Positions 26,595 to 38,221 are shown, numbered from the stretch's first letter. The stretch is 64,000 bases of DNA from Caldibacillus thermoamylovorans (GCF_000751775.1 NZ_CCRF01000068.1:1-64000), one strand, 5' to 3'. Notes: generated by a model not told the origin, from the sequence alone. Made by a program: numbers and translations.

Positions 26595-28355
26595 CTATAG
26601 TACACTATTATGGCCTTCATAAACAAGCCCGGTGTTTGCATCTACCGTTACTACCTGGCCGTCTTTCAAAATCGACAATGCATCTTTTACACCAACGATG
26701 ACCGGAATCCCCAGATTTAAGCCAACAACAGCTGCATGGCTGGTCAAACCGCCTTCTTCCGTAATCAATGCTTGACATTTTTCAAGTGCAGGCATCATGT
26801 CGCGATCCGTTGAAAATGTAACAAGTACTGAATGTTCACTTACTTTTTCCAGTACTTCTTTACTGTTTTTAGCAATGACAACTTTTCCAAATGCATTTTT
26901 TCTGCCAATCCCTTGACCTTTTGCCAGCACACTGCCGACCACATGAATTTTCATCATGTTTGTTGTACCGGCTTCACCAACCGGAACTCCTGCCGTAATT
27001 ACTACATTGTCTCCGTGTTTAACGATACCGCTTTTCAGACTTTCACTTACGGATTTTTCAAGCATTTCATCAATTGATTCTGATCTTTTGCCTAATTGTG
27101 GATAAACGCCCCAAACTAATAAAAGTTGTTTCATGACTTTTTCATGACTTGTGACAGCAACAATTGGTGCAGCCGGGCGATATTTTGATACCATTCTTGC
27201 CGTATGACCGCTTTCTGTTGGAGTAATGATAGCATCAATATCCAGGTTAATGACAGCATGGGCAACGGATTGACAAATAGCATCCGTAATATTATGTTCA
27301 ATTTCTTTTGAGCGTAAGGCTAATATTCCTTTATGATTTAATGCACTTTCAGCTCGAACGGCTATATTATGCATCGTTTGTACTGCTTCAACCGGATATT
27401 TTCCTGCAGCCGTTTCACCGGAAAGCATAATTGCATCTGTTCCGTCAAAAATCGCATTGGCTACATCACTTGCCTCAGCTCTTGTCGGACGAGGATTTCT
27501 TTGCATAGAATCCAACATTTGCGTAGCAGTAATAACCGGTTTGGCCAGTTTATTACATTTTTTTATAAGCAATTTTTGTACCAATGGGACTTCTTCAGCC
27601 GGAATTTCTACACCAAGGTCACCGCGCGCAACCATTAAGCCGTCGCTTACTTCTAAAATTTCGTCAATTTTATCGACGCCTTCTTGGTTTTCGATTTTTG
27701 GAATAATATGGATATGAGGCGCATTTTGTTGCTCGAGTAGTTCGCGAATTTCTAAAACATCACTGGGACGTCGAACAAAGGAAGCTGCAATAAAATCAAT
27801 TCCTTGCTCAATCCCAAAAACAATATCACTTGCATCTTTATCAGTAATCCCCGGCAAATTAACAGATACGCCCGGTACATTCACACCTTTTTTATTTTTT
27901 AAAACCCCTCCATTTAAAACTTTGGTCACTATTTCTTTTTTATCTTTATGAACATCAATAACTTCAAGGCCAATGAGTCCATCATCCAATAAAATTTTTG
28001 CTCCGACTTGAACATCATCAATCAAACCCTCGTATGTAACGGAGAATTTTTCTTGTGTACCGAGAACTTCTTCCATTGAAATTGTTACTGTATTTCCTTC
28101 AATCAGTTCGATGGCATCATTTTCCATATTATGAGTACGAATTTCGGGACCTTTCGTATCAAGCAAAAGGGCAACATGTTTCCCGGTAATTTTTTCAGCT
28201 TCACGAATATTTTTAATTCTGGCTGCATGTTCTTCGTGGTCACCATGAGAAAAGTTTAATCGTGCTACATTCATGCCTGCTTCAATTAACTGTACTAATT
28301 TTTCAACACTTTCACTGGCCGGACCTATTGTACAAACTATTTTTGTTCTTCTCAT
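26595..28355 (-). CDS. pyk: pyruvate kinase
   Basis: Final glycolytic step: phosphoenolpyruvate and ADP to pyruvate and ATP. It is 586 residues. It starts [16 protein letters not shown], with catalytic segments [20 protein letters not shown] and the effector-rich TATQMLDSM. The extra C-terminal domain typical of Bacillaceae (about 475-586) contains [20 protein letters not shown], resembling the phosphohistidine swivelling domain of PEP-utilising enzymes. AGGAGG lies 7 nt before the ATG at 28355. It is 19 nt after pfkA and surely in one operon. Confidence 0.98.
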   Translation of the reverse strand: MRRTKIVCTIGPASESVEKLVQLIEAGMNVARLNFSHGDHEEHAARIKNIREAEKITGKHVALLLDTKGPEIRTHNMENDAIELIEGNTVTISMEEVLGTQEKFSVTYEGLIDDVQVGAKILLDDGLIGLEVIDVHKDKKEIVTKVLNGGVLKNKKGVNVPGVSVNLPGITDKDASDIVFGIEQGIDFIAASFVRRPSDVLEIRELLEQQNAPHIHIIPKIENQEGVDKIDEILEVSDGLMVARGDLGVEIPAEEVPLVQKLLIKKCNKLAKPVITATQMLDSMQRNPRPTRAEASDVANAIFDGTDAIMLSGETAAGKYPVEAVQTMHNIAVRAESALNHKGILALRSKEIEHNITDAICQSVAHAVINLDIDAIITPTESGHTARMVSKYRPAAPIVAVTSHEKVMKQLLLVWGVYPQLGKRSESIDEMLEKSVSESLKSGIVKHGDNVVITAGVPVGEAGTTNMMKIHVVGSVLAKGQGIGRKNAFGKVVIAKNSKEVLEKVSEHSVLVTFSTDRDMMPALEKCQALITEEGGLTSHAAVVGLNLGIPVIVGVKDALSILKDGQVVTVDANTGLVYEGHNSVL

Positions 28356-28374
28356 TTCAATTATCCTCCTGATC

Positions 28375-29398
<1,024 letters not shown>

Positions 29399-29640
29399 AT
29401 TTCATATTTACCTTACCACGATACTTTCTTAAACTCAATAAGATATGGAACCCAAATTTAAAAAACAAAACCATTTTTCAAAAGTAATCGCTTTCTTTGG
29501 TGATAAAACGTTATCTATTTTACAAATCTGTTAACATTGTAAAGAAAAGTAAGATTCTGCTCCGTCACTTCTTTTATGAAACTAGACAATAAAACTAATC
29601 TAAAGTTGATCACTTGTATTTATATACTTTCTTATTCTGT

Positions 29641-29667
29641 AAAAAAGAACGTGCATTATTCACGTTC
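29641..29667 (-). terminator. accA terminator
   Basis: On minus, GAACGTG / CACGTTC with a 7-nt loop is followed by six T, 18 nt after the accA stop. Confidence 0.85.
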
Positions 29668-29684
29668 CTCAGCTAGTTCTTAAA

Positions 29685-30641
29685 CTATTCTACGGTGTAC
29701 TGACCGATCTTAGCAAATTTTTGATAACGATCTTGAACAAGTTCATTTTTCGATAACTTGGACAACTCATCCAAAGATTTTTTCAAAACAGTGTCAATTA
29801 AATTTGCCTGTTCCTTAATATTATTATGAGCTCCCCCTTTGACTTCGGGGATGATCTCATCGATGACTTCTAATTGCTTTAAGTCTTGGGCTGTAATTTT
29901 CATTGATTCTGCCGCTTTTTTTGCAAGGGTTGCATCCTTCCAAAGAATCGAAGCTGCACCTTCAGGGGAAATGACTGAATACGTCGAGTTCTCCAACATA
30001 TGTATATGATTTCCAACACCTAATGCAAGTGCCCCGCCGCTACCACCTTCACCGATAACGATACAAACAATCGGAACAGTTAACCCTGCCATTTCAAAAA
30101 GATTTCTGGCAATGGCCTCACTTTGTCCCCTTTCTTCCGCTGCTTTTCCGGGGTAGGCTCCCTTAGTATCAATAAAGCAAATAATTGGGCGGTTAAATTT
30201 TTGAGCTTGGAACATTAGGCGCAATGCTTTTCGATACCCTTCTGGATGCGGCATACCGAAATTACGGCGAATATTTTCCTTCGTATCTTTGCCACGCTGA
30301 TGTCCAATAACTGTTACCGGCCTTCCTTTGTATTTGGCAATCCCTGCAACAATGGCTTCATCGTCGCCAAAGGTACGATCGCCATGACATTCAAAGAAAT
30401 CTTCAAATAAATAATTTATATAATCTAGTGTCGTCGGGCGATTCGGATGTCTTGCAATTTGTACTCGATCCCATGGCTCTAAATTTTTATAAATTTCTTC
30501 TTCCAAATTGTGAAGTCGTAATTCCAATTTTTCAATTTCATCGGTTAAGTCGACATCGGCATTTTGTGTAATTAATTTTAGCTCGTCCAATTTTTTACGT
30601 AAATTAATGAGCGGCTTTTCAAATTCCAGTTCTACCGTCAT
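29685..30641 (-). CDS. accA: acetyl-CoA carboxylase carboxyltransferase subunit alpha
   Basis: With AccD forms the carboxyltransferase that makes malonyl-CoA for fatty acid synthesis. It is 318 residues. An N-terminal helical part ([15 protein letters not shown]) precedes the crotonase-like core, with [42 protein letters not shown] and [12 protein letters not shown] as conserved blocks. Its ATG overlaps the accD stop by 4 nt. The unit continues upstream to the GntR gene and ytsJ, with no terminator visible between. Confidence 0.98.
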   Translation of the reverse strand: MTVELEFEKPLINLRKKLDELKLITQNADVDLTDEIEKLELRLHNLEEEIYKNLEPWDRVQIARHPNRPTTLDYINYLFEDFFECHGDRTFGDDEAIVAGIAKYKGRPVTVIGHQRGKDTKENIRRNFGMPHPEGYRKALRLMFQAQKFNRPIICFIDTKGAYPGKAAEERGQSEAIARNLFEMAGLTVPIVCIVIGEGGSGGALALGVGNHIHMLENSTYSVISPEGAASILWKDATLAKKAAESMKITAQDLKQLEVIDEIIPEVKGGAHNNIKEQANLIDTVLKKSLDELSKLSKNELVQDRYQKFAKIGQYTVE

Positions 30642-31501
30642 TCTGTAACACCTCCAATATGATGCAGTTCGAGAATAAGCGATATTTTTTTGCGCATCTC
30701 TTTCCGATGGATGACTGCATCTAATTGTCCGTGTTTTAACTGGAATTCTGCGGTTTGAAAATCTTCGGGAAGTTCTTCATGAATGGTTTGTTCGATGACC
30801 CGCTTTCCGGCAAAACCGATTAATGCTCCAGGTTCAGCAAGGTTAAAATCTCCTAAAGAAGCGAAACTAGCTGAAACGCCACCGGTTGTCGGATGAGTCA
30901 TAACAGTAATGATTAGTCCTCCATGATCGCTGAATCGTTTTAAAGCGGCACTTGTTTTAGCCATTTGCATGAGGCTTAAGACTCCTTCTTGCATTCTGGC
31001 ACCGCCGGAAGCTGTAAAAATGATGAACGGTAAATGTAATTCATCTGCTTTTTCAATGGCACGCGTTATTTTTTCACCGACAACGGACCCCATGCTCCCC
31101 ATTCGGAAAAATGAATCCATAACGGCAATGACGACCGGTTTTTCCTCAATCTTTCCTGTTCCGGTTACAACTGCTTCATTCATTTTCATTTTCCTGCGAT
31201 CTTTTTCTACTTTTTCTACATATTCAGGGAAGCCAAGTGGATTAACGGTAACCAATTCTTTATCCATCTCAGCAAAGGAATTTTCATCAAGAATACTTGA
31301 TAACCGTTCTTTTGCATTCATTGGGAAATGGTAATCACAATGTAAACAGATTTTCATATTTTGCTCGATTTCACGTGTAAACATAATTTTTTTACAGTTC
31401 GGGCATTTCGTCATAATACCGACTGGAACATCATCGGTTGCAGACGGTACAGGAATAGTTGCATATGTTTTCTTGTTTTTAGAAAAAATATCTCTTAGCA
31501 A
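30638..31501 (-). CDS. accD: acetyl-CoA carboxylase carboxyltransferase subunit beta
   Basis: Partner of AccA, 287 residues. The N-terminal four-Cys zinc ribbon is CPNC (34-37) and CLHC (53-56). The crotonase-like core includes [20 protein letters not shown] and [17 protein letters not shown], the biotin/CoA-binding loops. The start is TTG at 31501 with GGGGG 7 nt upstream. It lies 58 nt after the GntR-type gene, so fatty acid synthesis may share control with malic enzyme here. Confidence 0.98.
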   Translation of the reverse strand: MLRDIFSKNKKTYATIPVPSATDDVPVGIMTKCPNCKKIMFTREIEQNMKICLHCDYHFPMNAKERLSSILDENSFAEMDKELVTVNPLGFPEYVEKVEKDRRKMKMNEAVVTGTGKIEEKPVVIAVMDSFFRMGSMGSVVGEKITRAIEKADELHLPFIIFTASGGARMQEGVLSLMQMAKTSAALKRFSDHGGLIITVMTHPTTGGVSASFASLGDFNLAEPGALIGFAGKRVIEQTIHEELPEDFQTAEFQLKHGQLDAVIHRKEMRKKISLILELHHIGGVTE

Positions 31502-31559
31502 GGTATTTCCCCCTTGTCTCTTTCACTAAGCTTGACTGAAATTACAGACCAAGCAATGT

Positions 31560-32183
31560 TTATTGTATCGGTTTTGCTTGATCAAAATATAGCATGTAGA
31601 TAGATAAAGCTTGATCCCAATTTCCGCTATTAATTGCTGTCAGCAGTTCAATATAATATTTCTTTTCGATTGGATTGGTAAATTGGAGTAAACGGATAAA
31701 TTCCGATAAAATATACCATATTTTTAATAATAACTGATTATCCGTTAAAATTAAAATTCTTTCAAAAAATTTTTCACGATCAAAATATTTTTCATTCCAT
31801 TGAGAAATATCAATATAAGTCCTGTTAAATACGAGTTTATAAATACCGGATGTTTCAATAATTCTTTTTACTTCTAAAATATCATGATCTGCATTCTCTC
31901 TTTGAAAAACAAAACTACTTAATAATTCTACCAGTTGATGTTTTCGAAAATCAACGATAAATGTTCCTTCGCCTCTTCTTGTTTCAATTAAACCAAGTAA
32001 TTCCATGGCTCTTAAAGCCTCACGAACACTCGATCTACCAACATGTAAAAGATCTGTCAACTCTCTTTCAGATGGGAGTCTATCACCAGGCTGCAAATTT
32101 CTTTCTTGAATAATTTTTCTTATTTTTTCGAATGTTTCTAAGTATACTTTTTGTTGGTATTGCCTTTGGCCCACTTTTTTCAC
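31560..32183 (-). CDS. FadR-subfamily GntR transcriptional regulator
   Basis: 207 residues. The N-terminal winged helix (about 10-75) has RNLQPGDRLPSERELTDLL and VGRSSVREALRAMELLGLIE, typical of GntR. The C-terminal helical part resembles an FCD domain, but the usual metal-binding His positions look replaced (FFER and KKYYIE where FH and EH are common), so ligand sensing may be metal-free. It lies between ytsJ and accD on the same strand. A palindrome of the type bound by this subfamily (33515-33527) lies at the ytsJ promoter. I infer autoregulation and control of ytsJ and perhaps accDA. GTG start; a GTG three codons later is equally possible. Confidence 0.88.
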   Translation of the reverse strand: MKKVGQRQYQQKVYLETFEKIRKIIQERNLQPGDRLPSERELTDLLHVGRSSVREALRAMELLGLIETRRGEGTFIVDFRKHQLVELLSSFVFQRENADHDILEVKRIIETSGIYKLVFNRTYIDISQWNEKYFDREKFFERILILTDNQLLLKIWYILSEFIRLLQFTNPIEKKYYIELLTAINSGNWDQALSIYMLYFDQAKPIQ

Positions 32184-32244
32184 TCACCATTTTATATAGT
32201 TATCCCTTTTTGTTTTTATTCATCATTGCAAAAAATATTAATCT

Positions 32245-33474
32245 CTATTTAATTGATGCGATTTCTTTCGTTTTCTTGTGAACATTAGATGGGTCAACTT
32301 TTCTGCGTGCCACCCCAGTCTCCATTGCCGCTTTTGCTACAGCTCGGGCAACATATGGAGCCACTCTCGGGTCAAACGGATTTGGAATGACATAATCAGG
32401 TGACAATTGTTCATCACTAATTAGGCTGGCAATCGCTTCAACAGCTGCTTGCTTCATTTCTTCATTAATAATTGTTGCTCGAACATCTAAGGCACCACGG
32501 AAAATCCCCGGAAATGCCAGTACGTTATTGACTTGATTCGGATAATCAGAACGACCTGTTCCGATTACTGCAGCACCTGCTTCTTTCGCGTCCTCCGGCA
32601 TAATTTCGGGAATCGGGTTGGCCATCGCAAAAATAATCGGATCCGGATTCATGGAGCGAACCATTTCCTTCGATAGGATTCCACCTGCAGACACCCCAAT
32701 AAATACATCAGTTCCTTGAATGACTTCTTTTAGCGATCCTTTCTTTCCTTCACGATTTGTAATTTTTGCTACTTCTTCCTTAAGCTGATTCATCCCAAAT
32801 GGTCGGCCTTCATAAATCGCCCCCTTTGTATCACACATGATTATATCACGGACTCCGTAGTGATAAAGTAATTTAATAATGGCAATTCCAGCTGCACCGG
32901 CCCCATTTATAACGACCTTAATTTCATGGATCTTCCTTCCTGTCAGCTTTAATGCATTCATTAAACCCGCTATGGTAACAATAGCTGTTCCATGTTGATC
33001 ATCATGAAAGACAGGGATATTGGTTTCTCTTTTTAATCGTTCTTCAATTTCAAAGCAATTTGGAGATGCGATATCTTCCAGATTAACTCCGCCAAAGGTT
33101 GGTTCCAATAATTTGACCGTCTCAACAATCTTGTCAACATCCGTTGTCCCAAGGCAAAGTGGAAATGCATCAACCCCGGCAAAACTTTTAAACAGGACCG
33201 CTTTCCCTTCCATTACCGGCAGTGCTGCTTCCGGTCCGATATTGCCTAATCCCAGCACGGCAGTTCCATCTGTAACAACAGCTACAGTATTGCCTTTCAT
33301 TGTATAATCGTATACCAGTTCCGGATGTTCGTAAATTTCTTTACATGGTTCTGCAACACCCGGTGAATATGCCAAACTTAAATCCTTCGGCGATTGCAAT
33401 TGAACTTTAGATACCGTTTCAAGTTTCCCCATGTTCATTTGATGTAATTGTAGTGCTTCTTCCCTTAAACTCAC
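32245..33474 (-). CDS. ytsJ: NADP-dependent malic enzyme
   Basis: Decarboxylates malate to pyruvate and yields NADPH. It is 409 residues from GTG at 33474, which gives MSLREEALQLHQ, aligning with B. subtilis YtsJ (410); GAGGGG lies 8 nt upstream. Conserved parts are LSLAYSPGVAEPCKEI, the catalytic region around GLGNIGPEAALPVMEGKAVL, the metal-binding HDDQHGTAIV and the Rossmann-like INGAGAAGIAI. It has its own promoter (33539-33567) with a FadR-type operator just downstream, and the next gene on the strand is a GntR regulator. Confidence 0.95.
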   Translation of the reverse strand: MSLREEALQLHQMNMGKLETVSKVQLQSPKDLSLAYSPGVAEPCKEIYEHPELVYDYTMKGNTVAVVTDGTAVLGLGNIGPEAALPVMEGKAVLFKSFAGVDAFPLCLGTTDVDKIVETVKLLEPTFGGVNLEDIASPNCFEIEERLKRETNIPVFHDDQHGTAIVTIAGLMNALKLTGRKIHEIKVVINGAGAAGIAIIKLLYHYGVRDIIMCDTKGAIYEGRPFGMNQLKEEVAKITNREGKKGSLKEVIQGTDVFIGVSAGGILSKEMVRSMNPDPIIFAMANPIPEIMPEDAKEAGAAVIGTGRSDYPNQVNNVLAFPGIFRGALDVRATIINEEMKQAAVEAIASLISDEQLSPDYVIPNPFDPRVAPYVARAVAKAAMETGVARRKVDPSNVHKKTKEIASIK

Positions 33475-33514
33475 CTTCTCCACCCCTCAAAACATTACGA
33501 ATATTTATTAAATA

Positions 33515-33527
33515 GTGGTCTGACCAC
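33515..33527 (-). promoter_or_regulatory. FadR-type operator before ytsJ
   Basis: A perfect palindrome GTGGTC-T-GACCAC containing TGGTCTGACCA. Known operators of FadR-subfamily GntR proteins (FadR, PdhR, LldR) share a TGGTnnnACCA core. It lies at about +5 to +18 of the predicted transcript, where a repressor could block elongation. Confidence 0.7.
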
Positions 33528-33538
33528 ATATTATTACT

Positions 33539-33567
33539 AATATAAACATAAATAATCAGATTGTAAA
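33539..33567 (-). promoter_or_regulatory. ytsJ promoter
   Basis: -35 TTTACA (33562-33567), a 17-nt spacer, and -10 TATATT (33539-33544). From here to 33831 no gene is seen; an open frame at 33612-33815 has no ribosome binding site. Confidence 0.65.
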
Positions 33568-33831
33568 GATATCATTAAAAATATTTTTCTCGTAATGTTT
33601 CAAACTTTCGGTCAAGGCCCATAAGAAAAACACCAAAAAATTCCAACTACATCGATCGGCATCCTTCCGTCAAAATTCATCATTTCTAAACGAACTTGGA
33701 AATATTTTTGACAAGTTTTATCCTTGACAACCAATCCATATCGAAGTGACGGTCCTTCCTTGTGAGCTAGCTCGTATTGTTTATCTCCACCAGAAAAACA
33801 ACAAAAGCAGAGCATCGACTTTTCGCTTTCT

Positions 33832-36800
33832 TTACTTTATGGCAACATTATGTTCTCCCAATAATTTTTTTAATTCTGAGATAGCTGCACTGTCCGGATT
33901 AATCCAATGTTCTTTTGCCAACTGGACGGTCTGATGGTTTTTTTCATAATAAAGAATGATTGGCATACTCCCTTTATATTTTTTAATCATATTCTTCAAT
34001 TTCCCTAATAATTCATTCGTTTGATGATTTGCATCAATTTTAATATACACCTTTCTACTTTCTGGTTCTTTTCGCAGTTTTTCAACGGATTGGATGAAAT
34101 TAACGATAAATTGCTTTTGACCATGTCGAAAATCAAGCGTACCGGTCATAAAAACAATTTCTCCTTTTTTTACTAAGGCTGAAGATGTCCGATAAACATT
34201 TGGGAAGACAACTGCTGACATGTCTTGCGATTCATCACTAATTTGTAAAAAAGCCATTGCTTCACCATTTTTTGTTCTTGTTTTCCGTACTTCTTGAATA
34301 TAAGCGCCGACATGATATTTTGATCCGGCAATTTTCAGTTCATCCAGTAACAGAGCACCTTGACTTTGAAGCAGCTTGCGATACATGCTGACCGGATGTC
34401 TTGAAATAAATAAACCTAAAACCTGCTTTTCAAATTGTAATTTTTTATCAATAGGAATCGGTTCAACTTCAACATATTTCGGCTTAATATCCAGTTCTTC
34501 TGAAAATAATGAGTCAATTTGATGATCGTCGGGTTTCATTAATTGAGCATGTTCAATCGCCACATCCAAAGTTGCCAACAGGACTGCCCGGTCATGCCCA
34601 AATTCGTCAAAACTTCCGGCATGAATCAAGTTTTCCAACACTTTTCGGTTAACGACTTTAAGTGAAACACGTAAACAGAAATCAAATAAATCGGTAAACG
34701 GCCGTTCCCCCCTAGCTTGGATAATCTCTTTTAATGCTTGAAAACCGACTCCTTTAATCGCAGCCAAGCTAAAACGAACTCCATCACGCTCAACTTGAAA
34801 TTGATAATAGCTGTGATTAATGGATGGTGGATAAATAGTAAATCCGAGATGTTTCAGTTCTTTAATGTACTCAGCGGTTTTATTTTCATTTCCTACGACC
34901 GAAGTTAATAAACTTGCCATGAAATACAATGGATAATGGGCTTTTAAATATGCGAGTTGATAACTAATCATGCTGTAGGCAACGGCATGACTGCGATTAA
35001 AACCATAATCGGCAAAGCGGACAATCAAATCATATATTTCATTTGCCGTTGTTTCCGAATAGCCATTATTTTTGGCACCGGCTACAAAATGTTGCCTTTG
35101 TTGATCCAAAACTTCCCGCTTCTTTTTTGAAACCGCCCTTCTAAGTAAATCTGCTTCCCCTAATGTGAAACCTGCCATTTTGGAAGCAATTTGCATAATT
35201 TGCTCCTGATATACGATGACTCCATATGTTTTCTTTAAAATATTTTCCAAGTCAGGATGTGGATAACGGACCGGTTCCTTTCCATGTTTTCGATTAATAT
35301 AGACAGGAATATTTGTCATCGGTCCCGGACGATACAACGCATTGACAGCAACAATATCCTCAAATTCCGTCGGTTTCAGGCGTATTAACACATCTCGCAT
35401 TCCTTCCGATTCCAATTGAAAAATCCCTGTTGTCTGACCTTTTTGTAACAGTTTAAAAGTTTTTTCATCATCAAAAGGAATATGTTTTAAATCAATTTTT
35501 TTCTGTTGTTTCTTGTGGATGGACCGAATGATCGATTCGATAAGTGATAAATTTCGTAATCCAAGGAAATCCATCTTTAATAAACCGATTTCTTCCAAGG
35601 TTCCCATCGGGTATTGGGTCAGCAAAACATCATTTGATCCTGTTTGTAAAGGAATCCATTCAACCAGTGGTCTGTCCCCGATAACAACCCCGGCTGCATG
35701 TGTTGAAGTATGGCGCGGTAATCCTTCAATTTTTGCGGCAATTTGGAAAATCTGCTGAAAGTTTTCGTTTTTCATTAAATCTTGTAAAGCTTGGGACTCT
35801 TTCGTCGCTTCCTTTAAAGTGATTCCTAATTTGTTCGGTATGCTTTTCGATAATTGATCCAATTCCTTATTTGTTCTTCCAAAAACGCGGGCAACATCCC
35901 TTACAGCTGCTTTAGCCGCAAATGTACCAAAAGTAATAATTTGAGCCACATGGGTAGATCCATATTTTTTCGCCACATACTGAATAACTTCATCGCGCCT
36001 GTGATCAGGAAAGTCGATATCAATATCCGGCATCGACACCCGCTCAGGATTCAAAAACCTTTCAAACAACAGATCAAATTTAATCGGGTCAACATCCGTT
36101 ATTTCAAGAACATAAGCAACAAGACTTCCGGCTGCCGATCCCCTGCCCGGTCCGACAATAATACCATTTTTTCTGGCAAATTGAACATAATCCCAAACGA
36201 TTAAAAAATAATCACTAAACTTCATCTTCTTAATAATGTCAAGTTCATATTTCAGTCGTTCTTTATAAATCGGAGTTGGTGAATCGATTCTAATAGATAA
36301 ATTTTTTTCACACAGTTCACTTAAAAACACATCGCTTGTTTTTTCATCGAGCGGGTATTTAGGCAATAATTGTTGATGAAAGGGAATTTCAACTTGACAC
36401 TGTTCCGCAATTTTCAAAGTGTTTTCGATTGCTTCCGGGTATTGTTGAAATAAGCTGTTCAGCTCTTCATTTGTACGCAAGTAACCTTCTTTATCCAAAG
36501 CATCTTCAGTCAACTCGGAAATATTTATATTCTCTTTGATCGCCTGCAAACATTTCCATGAAAAATAATCTTCTTTATCCAGAAAACAAACTTTATCGAC
36601 AGCTGCGACGGGTATATTCATCTCCTCACTCATACTATAAATCGCTTTTCTTAACGTTTCATGATCCCGGGATGGTAATGACTGAATTGATAAATAGAAG
36701 GATTCTTTCTCAAATAATTGTTGATAGAAGCTGACTTTTTCCTTTGCACGTCCTTCTTGCCCTTGCAGAATATACGTTTCAATTTCTCCTTCAATACCGG

Positions 36801-37182
36801 GAGAAATGGCGATCAAACCTGAACAATAATGTTTAAGCCATTTGATTGGGATACCTTTTGGAGATTTTGTCTGAATAGCACTCGAAATTTTCATTATGTT
36901 TTGGTACCCTTGTAAATTTTTTGCATAAAAAAGCAGCGGATAGGCGGTCGTTTCGTATTCCTCTTCAATTAAAATATCAGCTTCTAGTCCAATGATCGGT
37001 TGTATACCATAGGTCCGGCATGCTTTATAAAAAGGGATGACACCGTAAAGAACATTTTGATCCGTAATTGCCAGTGCATGGAATCCTCTTTGTTTTGCTG
37101 CCATAACCATTTTTTCAGGTTGGATTGTACTTGATAAAAGTGAATAGGCACTGTACATATGTAAAGGTACCATAGGCAACAC
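33832..37182 (-). CDS. dnaE: DNA polymerase III alpha subunit DnaE
   Basis: Replicative polymerase that in Bacillus extends RNA primers before PolC takes over. It is 1116 residues. The N-terminal PHP domain begins at PLHMYSAYSLLSSTI. The palm carries the catalytic aspartates in MPDIDIDFPDHRRDE, preceded by GIIVGPGRGSAAGSLVAY. Helix-hairpin-helix and OB-fold regions follow (VGAYIQEVRKTRTKNG, VVFPNVYRTS). The GTG at 37182 has AGGAAGG just upstream; the ATG at 37173 is an alternative. No intein or truncation is seen. Its order next to ytsJ and ytrH matches B. subtilis. Confidence 0.97.
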   Translation of the reverse strand: MLPMVPLHMYSAYSLLSSTIQPEKMVMAAKQRGFHALAITDQNVLYGVIPFYKACRTYGIQPIIGLEADILIEEEYETTAYPLLFYAKNLQGYQNIMKISSAIQTKSPKGIPIKWLKHYCSGLIAISPGIEGEIETYILQGQEGRAKEKVSFYQQLFEKESFYLSIQSLPSRDHETLRKAIYSMSEEMNIPVAAVDKVCFLDKEDYFSWKCLQAIKENINISELTEDALDKEGYLRTNEELNSLFQQYPEAIENTLKIAEQCQVEIPFHQQLLPKYPLDEKTSDVFLSELCEKNLSIRIDSPTPIYKERLKYELDIIKKMKFSDYFLIVWDYVQFARKNGIIVGPGRGSAAGSLVAYVLEITDVDPIKFDLLFERFLNPERVSMPDIDIDFPDHRRDEVIQYVAKKYGSTHVAQIITFGTFAAKAAVRDVARVFGRTNKELDQLSKSIPNKLGITLKEATKESQALQDLMKNENFQQIFQIAAKIEGLPRHTSTHAAGVVIGDRPLVEWIPLQTGSNDVLLTQYPMGTLEEIGLLKMDFLGLRNLSLIESIIRSIHKKQQKKIDLKHIPFDDEKTFKLLQKGQTTGIFQLESEGMRDVLIRLKPTEFEDIVAVNALYRPGPMTNIPVYINRKHGKEPVRYPHPDLENILKKTYGVIVYQEQIMQIASKMAGFTLGEADLLRRAVSKKKREVLDQQRQHFVAGAKNNGYSETTANEIYDLIVRFADYGFNRSHAVAYSMISYQLAYLKAHYPLYFMASLLTSVVGNENKTAEYIKELKHLGFTIYPPSINHSYYQFQVERDGVRFSLAAIKGVGFQALKEIIQARGERPFTDLFDFCLRVSLKVVNRKVLENLIHAGSFDEFGHDRAVLLATLDVAIEHAQLMKPDDHQIDSLFSEELDIKPKYVEVEPIPIDKKLQFEKQVLGLFISRHPVSMYRKLLQSQGALLLDELKIAGSKYHVGAYIQEVRKTRTKNGEAMAFLQISDESQDMSAVVFPNVYRTSSALVKKGEIVFMTGTLDFRHGQKQFIVNFIQSVEKLRKEPESRKVYIKIDANHQTNELLGKLKNMIKKYKGSMPIILYYEKNHQTVQLAKEHWINPDSAAISELKKLLGEHNVAIK

Positions 37183-37352
37183 ATCTTCCTTCCGTTCATC
37201 CTATTTCTTCTCATTATAGCACATATGTTCTTATTTTAACACTGAAAGCAAGCAAAGAATTGTAAAATATTCATATTTACTCCATTGTACCAATAAATTA
37301 TTAATAGGGGCAGTCCGATTTCGGCTGTTTATGTTAACAGGGGGTTGTTTAA

Positions 37353-37685
37353 ATGACAGAAGCATTTGTACCAACGTTTATCCATAGTTATTTTATCGCA
37401 CTTGGAGTTATTCTCGGCGGCTCCTTGATTGGCGGTTTATCAGCCTTTTTAATCGGTGAACCGCCACTTACAGAAATCTACCGACTATCCAATAGTTTAC
37501 GGATATGGGCAATTGTTGCCGCTATCGGTGGAACGTTCGATGCCGTATATAATTTTGAACGTGGATTGATGCACGGACAGACCGGCGATCTTGTCAAACA
37601 AATTTTTCTCATTTTATCCGCTTTAGGTGGTGCACAAACCGGAGCACTGATTATTAATTGGCTTACCCAGGGGCATTTGTCATGA
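37353..37685 (+). CDS. ytrH: sporulation protein YtrH
   Basis: A 110-residue membrane protein with three or four hydrophobic segments (about 10-33, 50-65, 80-105). FIHSYFIALGVILGGSLIGG and AIGGTFDAVYNFERGLMHGQ are characteristic of YtrH, required for efficient sporulation in B. subtilis and made in the mother cell under sigma-E. GGGGG lies 8 nt before the ATG. The stop overlaps ytrI start (ATGA). It is divergent from dnaE with 170 nt between. Confidence 0.93.
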   Translation: MTEAFVPTFIHSYFIALGVILGGSLIGGLSAFLIGEPPLTEIYRLSNSLRIWAIVAAIGGTFDAVYNFERGLMHGQTGDLVKQIFLILSALGGAQTGALIINWLTQGHLS

Positions 37686-38185
37686 GAATCCCTCCCTATT
37701 TTTATTCAAGAAGCTTCCAACGATTTTTTTCCGGCGTCGTAATCGGTGCGATCATCAGTTGGTTAATTTTTCTGTACATGTTTGGGCGTATGCAGGAAGA
37801 GCAGGTAAAAGTAATCCGTCAGCAAGAGGAATTAATTGCCGATTTAGAAAAAGAAAAAAATATTTGGCAGGAAGATTTCAAAAAACTGAACGAGAAAAAT
37901 AAAGAGTTGCTTACGGTTCAAGATATATCGATTAAAATCACCAATGGTTCTAAATATAAAATTGATGCATTAAGTATTTTCGAAGTGCAAGAGAAGGTAA
38001 AAGAAGATATCAGTAATGTACTGGCGAAAGATTTACATGTTGTTTATACAAGTAAAGATTTATTGGAAAAAGTCATTGAAAATAAGCCGGTTGTCATCAA
38101 TGACCGCCGTTATCAACTGACTGTACGAAAAATGGTGATTTATACCACCTTGAATATCGAATTAGAACTAACATTGGCACAATAG
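37682..38185 (+). CDS. ytrI: sporulation membrane protein YtrI
   Basis: A 167-residue protein, as in B. subtilis. One N-terminal membrane helix (about 14-36, SGVVIGAIISWLIFLYMFG) is followed by a coiled-coil (about 38-75, EEQVKVIRQQEELIADLEKE) and a C-terminal globular part with a strand-rich end. Mutants of ytrI in B. subtilis sporulate poorly. Its ATG overlaps the ytrH stop by 4 nt, so the pair is co-translated. Confidence 0.92.
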   Translation: MRIPPYFYSRSFQRFFSGVVIGAIISWLIFLYMFGRMQEEQVKVIRQQEELIADLEKEKNIWQEDFKKLNEKNKELLTVQDISIKITNGSKYKIDALSIFEVQEKVKEDISNVLAKDLHVVYTSKDLLEKVIENKPVVINDRRYQLTVRKMVIYTTLNIELELTLAQ

Positions 38186-38189
38186 CAAA

Positions 38190-38221
38190 AATCAGATGGG
38201 CTTGTGGTTAACTAGCCCATC
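38190..38221 (-). terminator. terminator between ytrI and nrnA
   Basis: On minus, GATGGGCT (38214-38221) pairs with AGCCCATC (38195-38202) before TGATTTTTG. It lies downstream of both convergent genes; the T-run fits nrnA better. Confidence 0.55.

Noticed and set aside
33612-33815. 67-codon minus frame between dnaE and ytsJ
   Set aside because: No ribosome binding site and no recognisable protein; it lies upstream of the ytsJ promoter.
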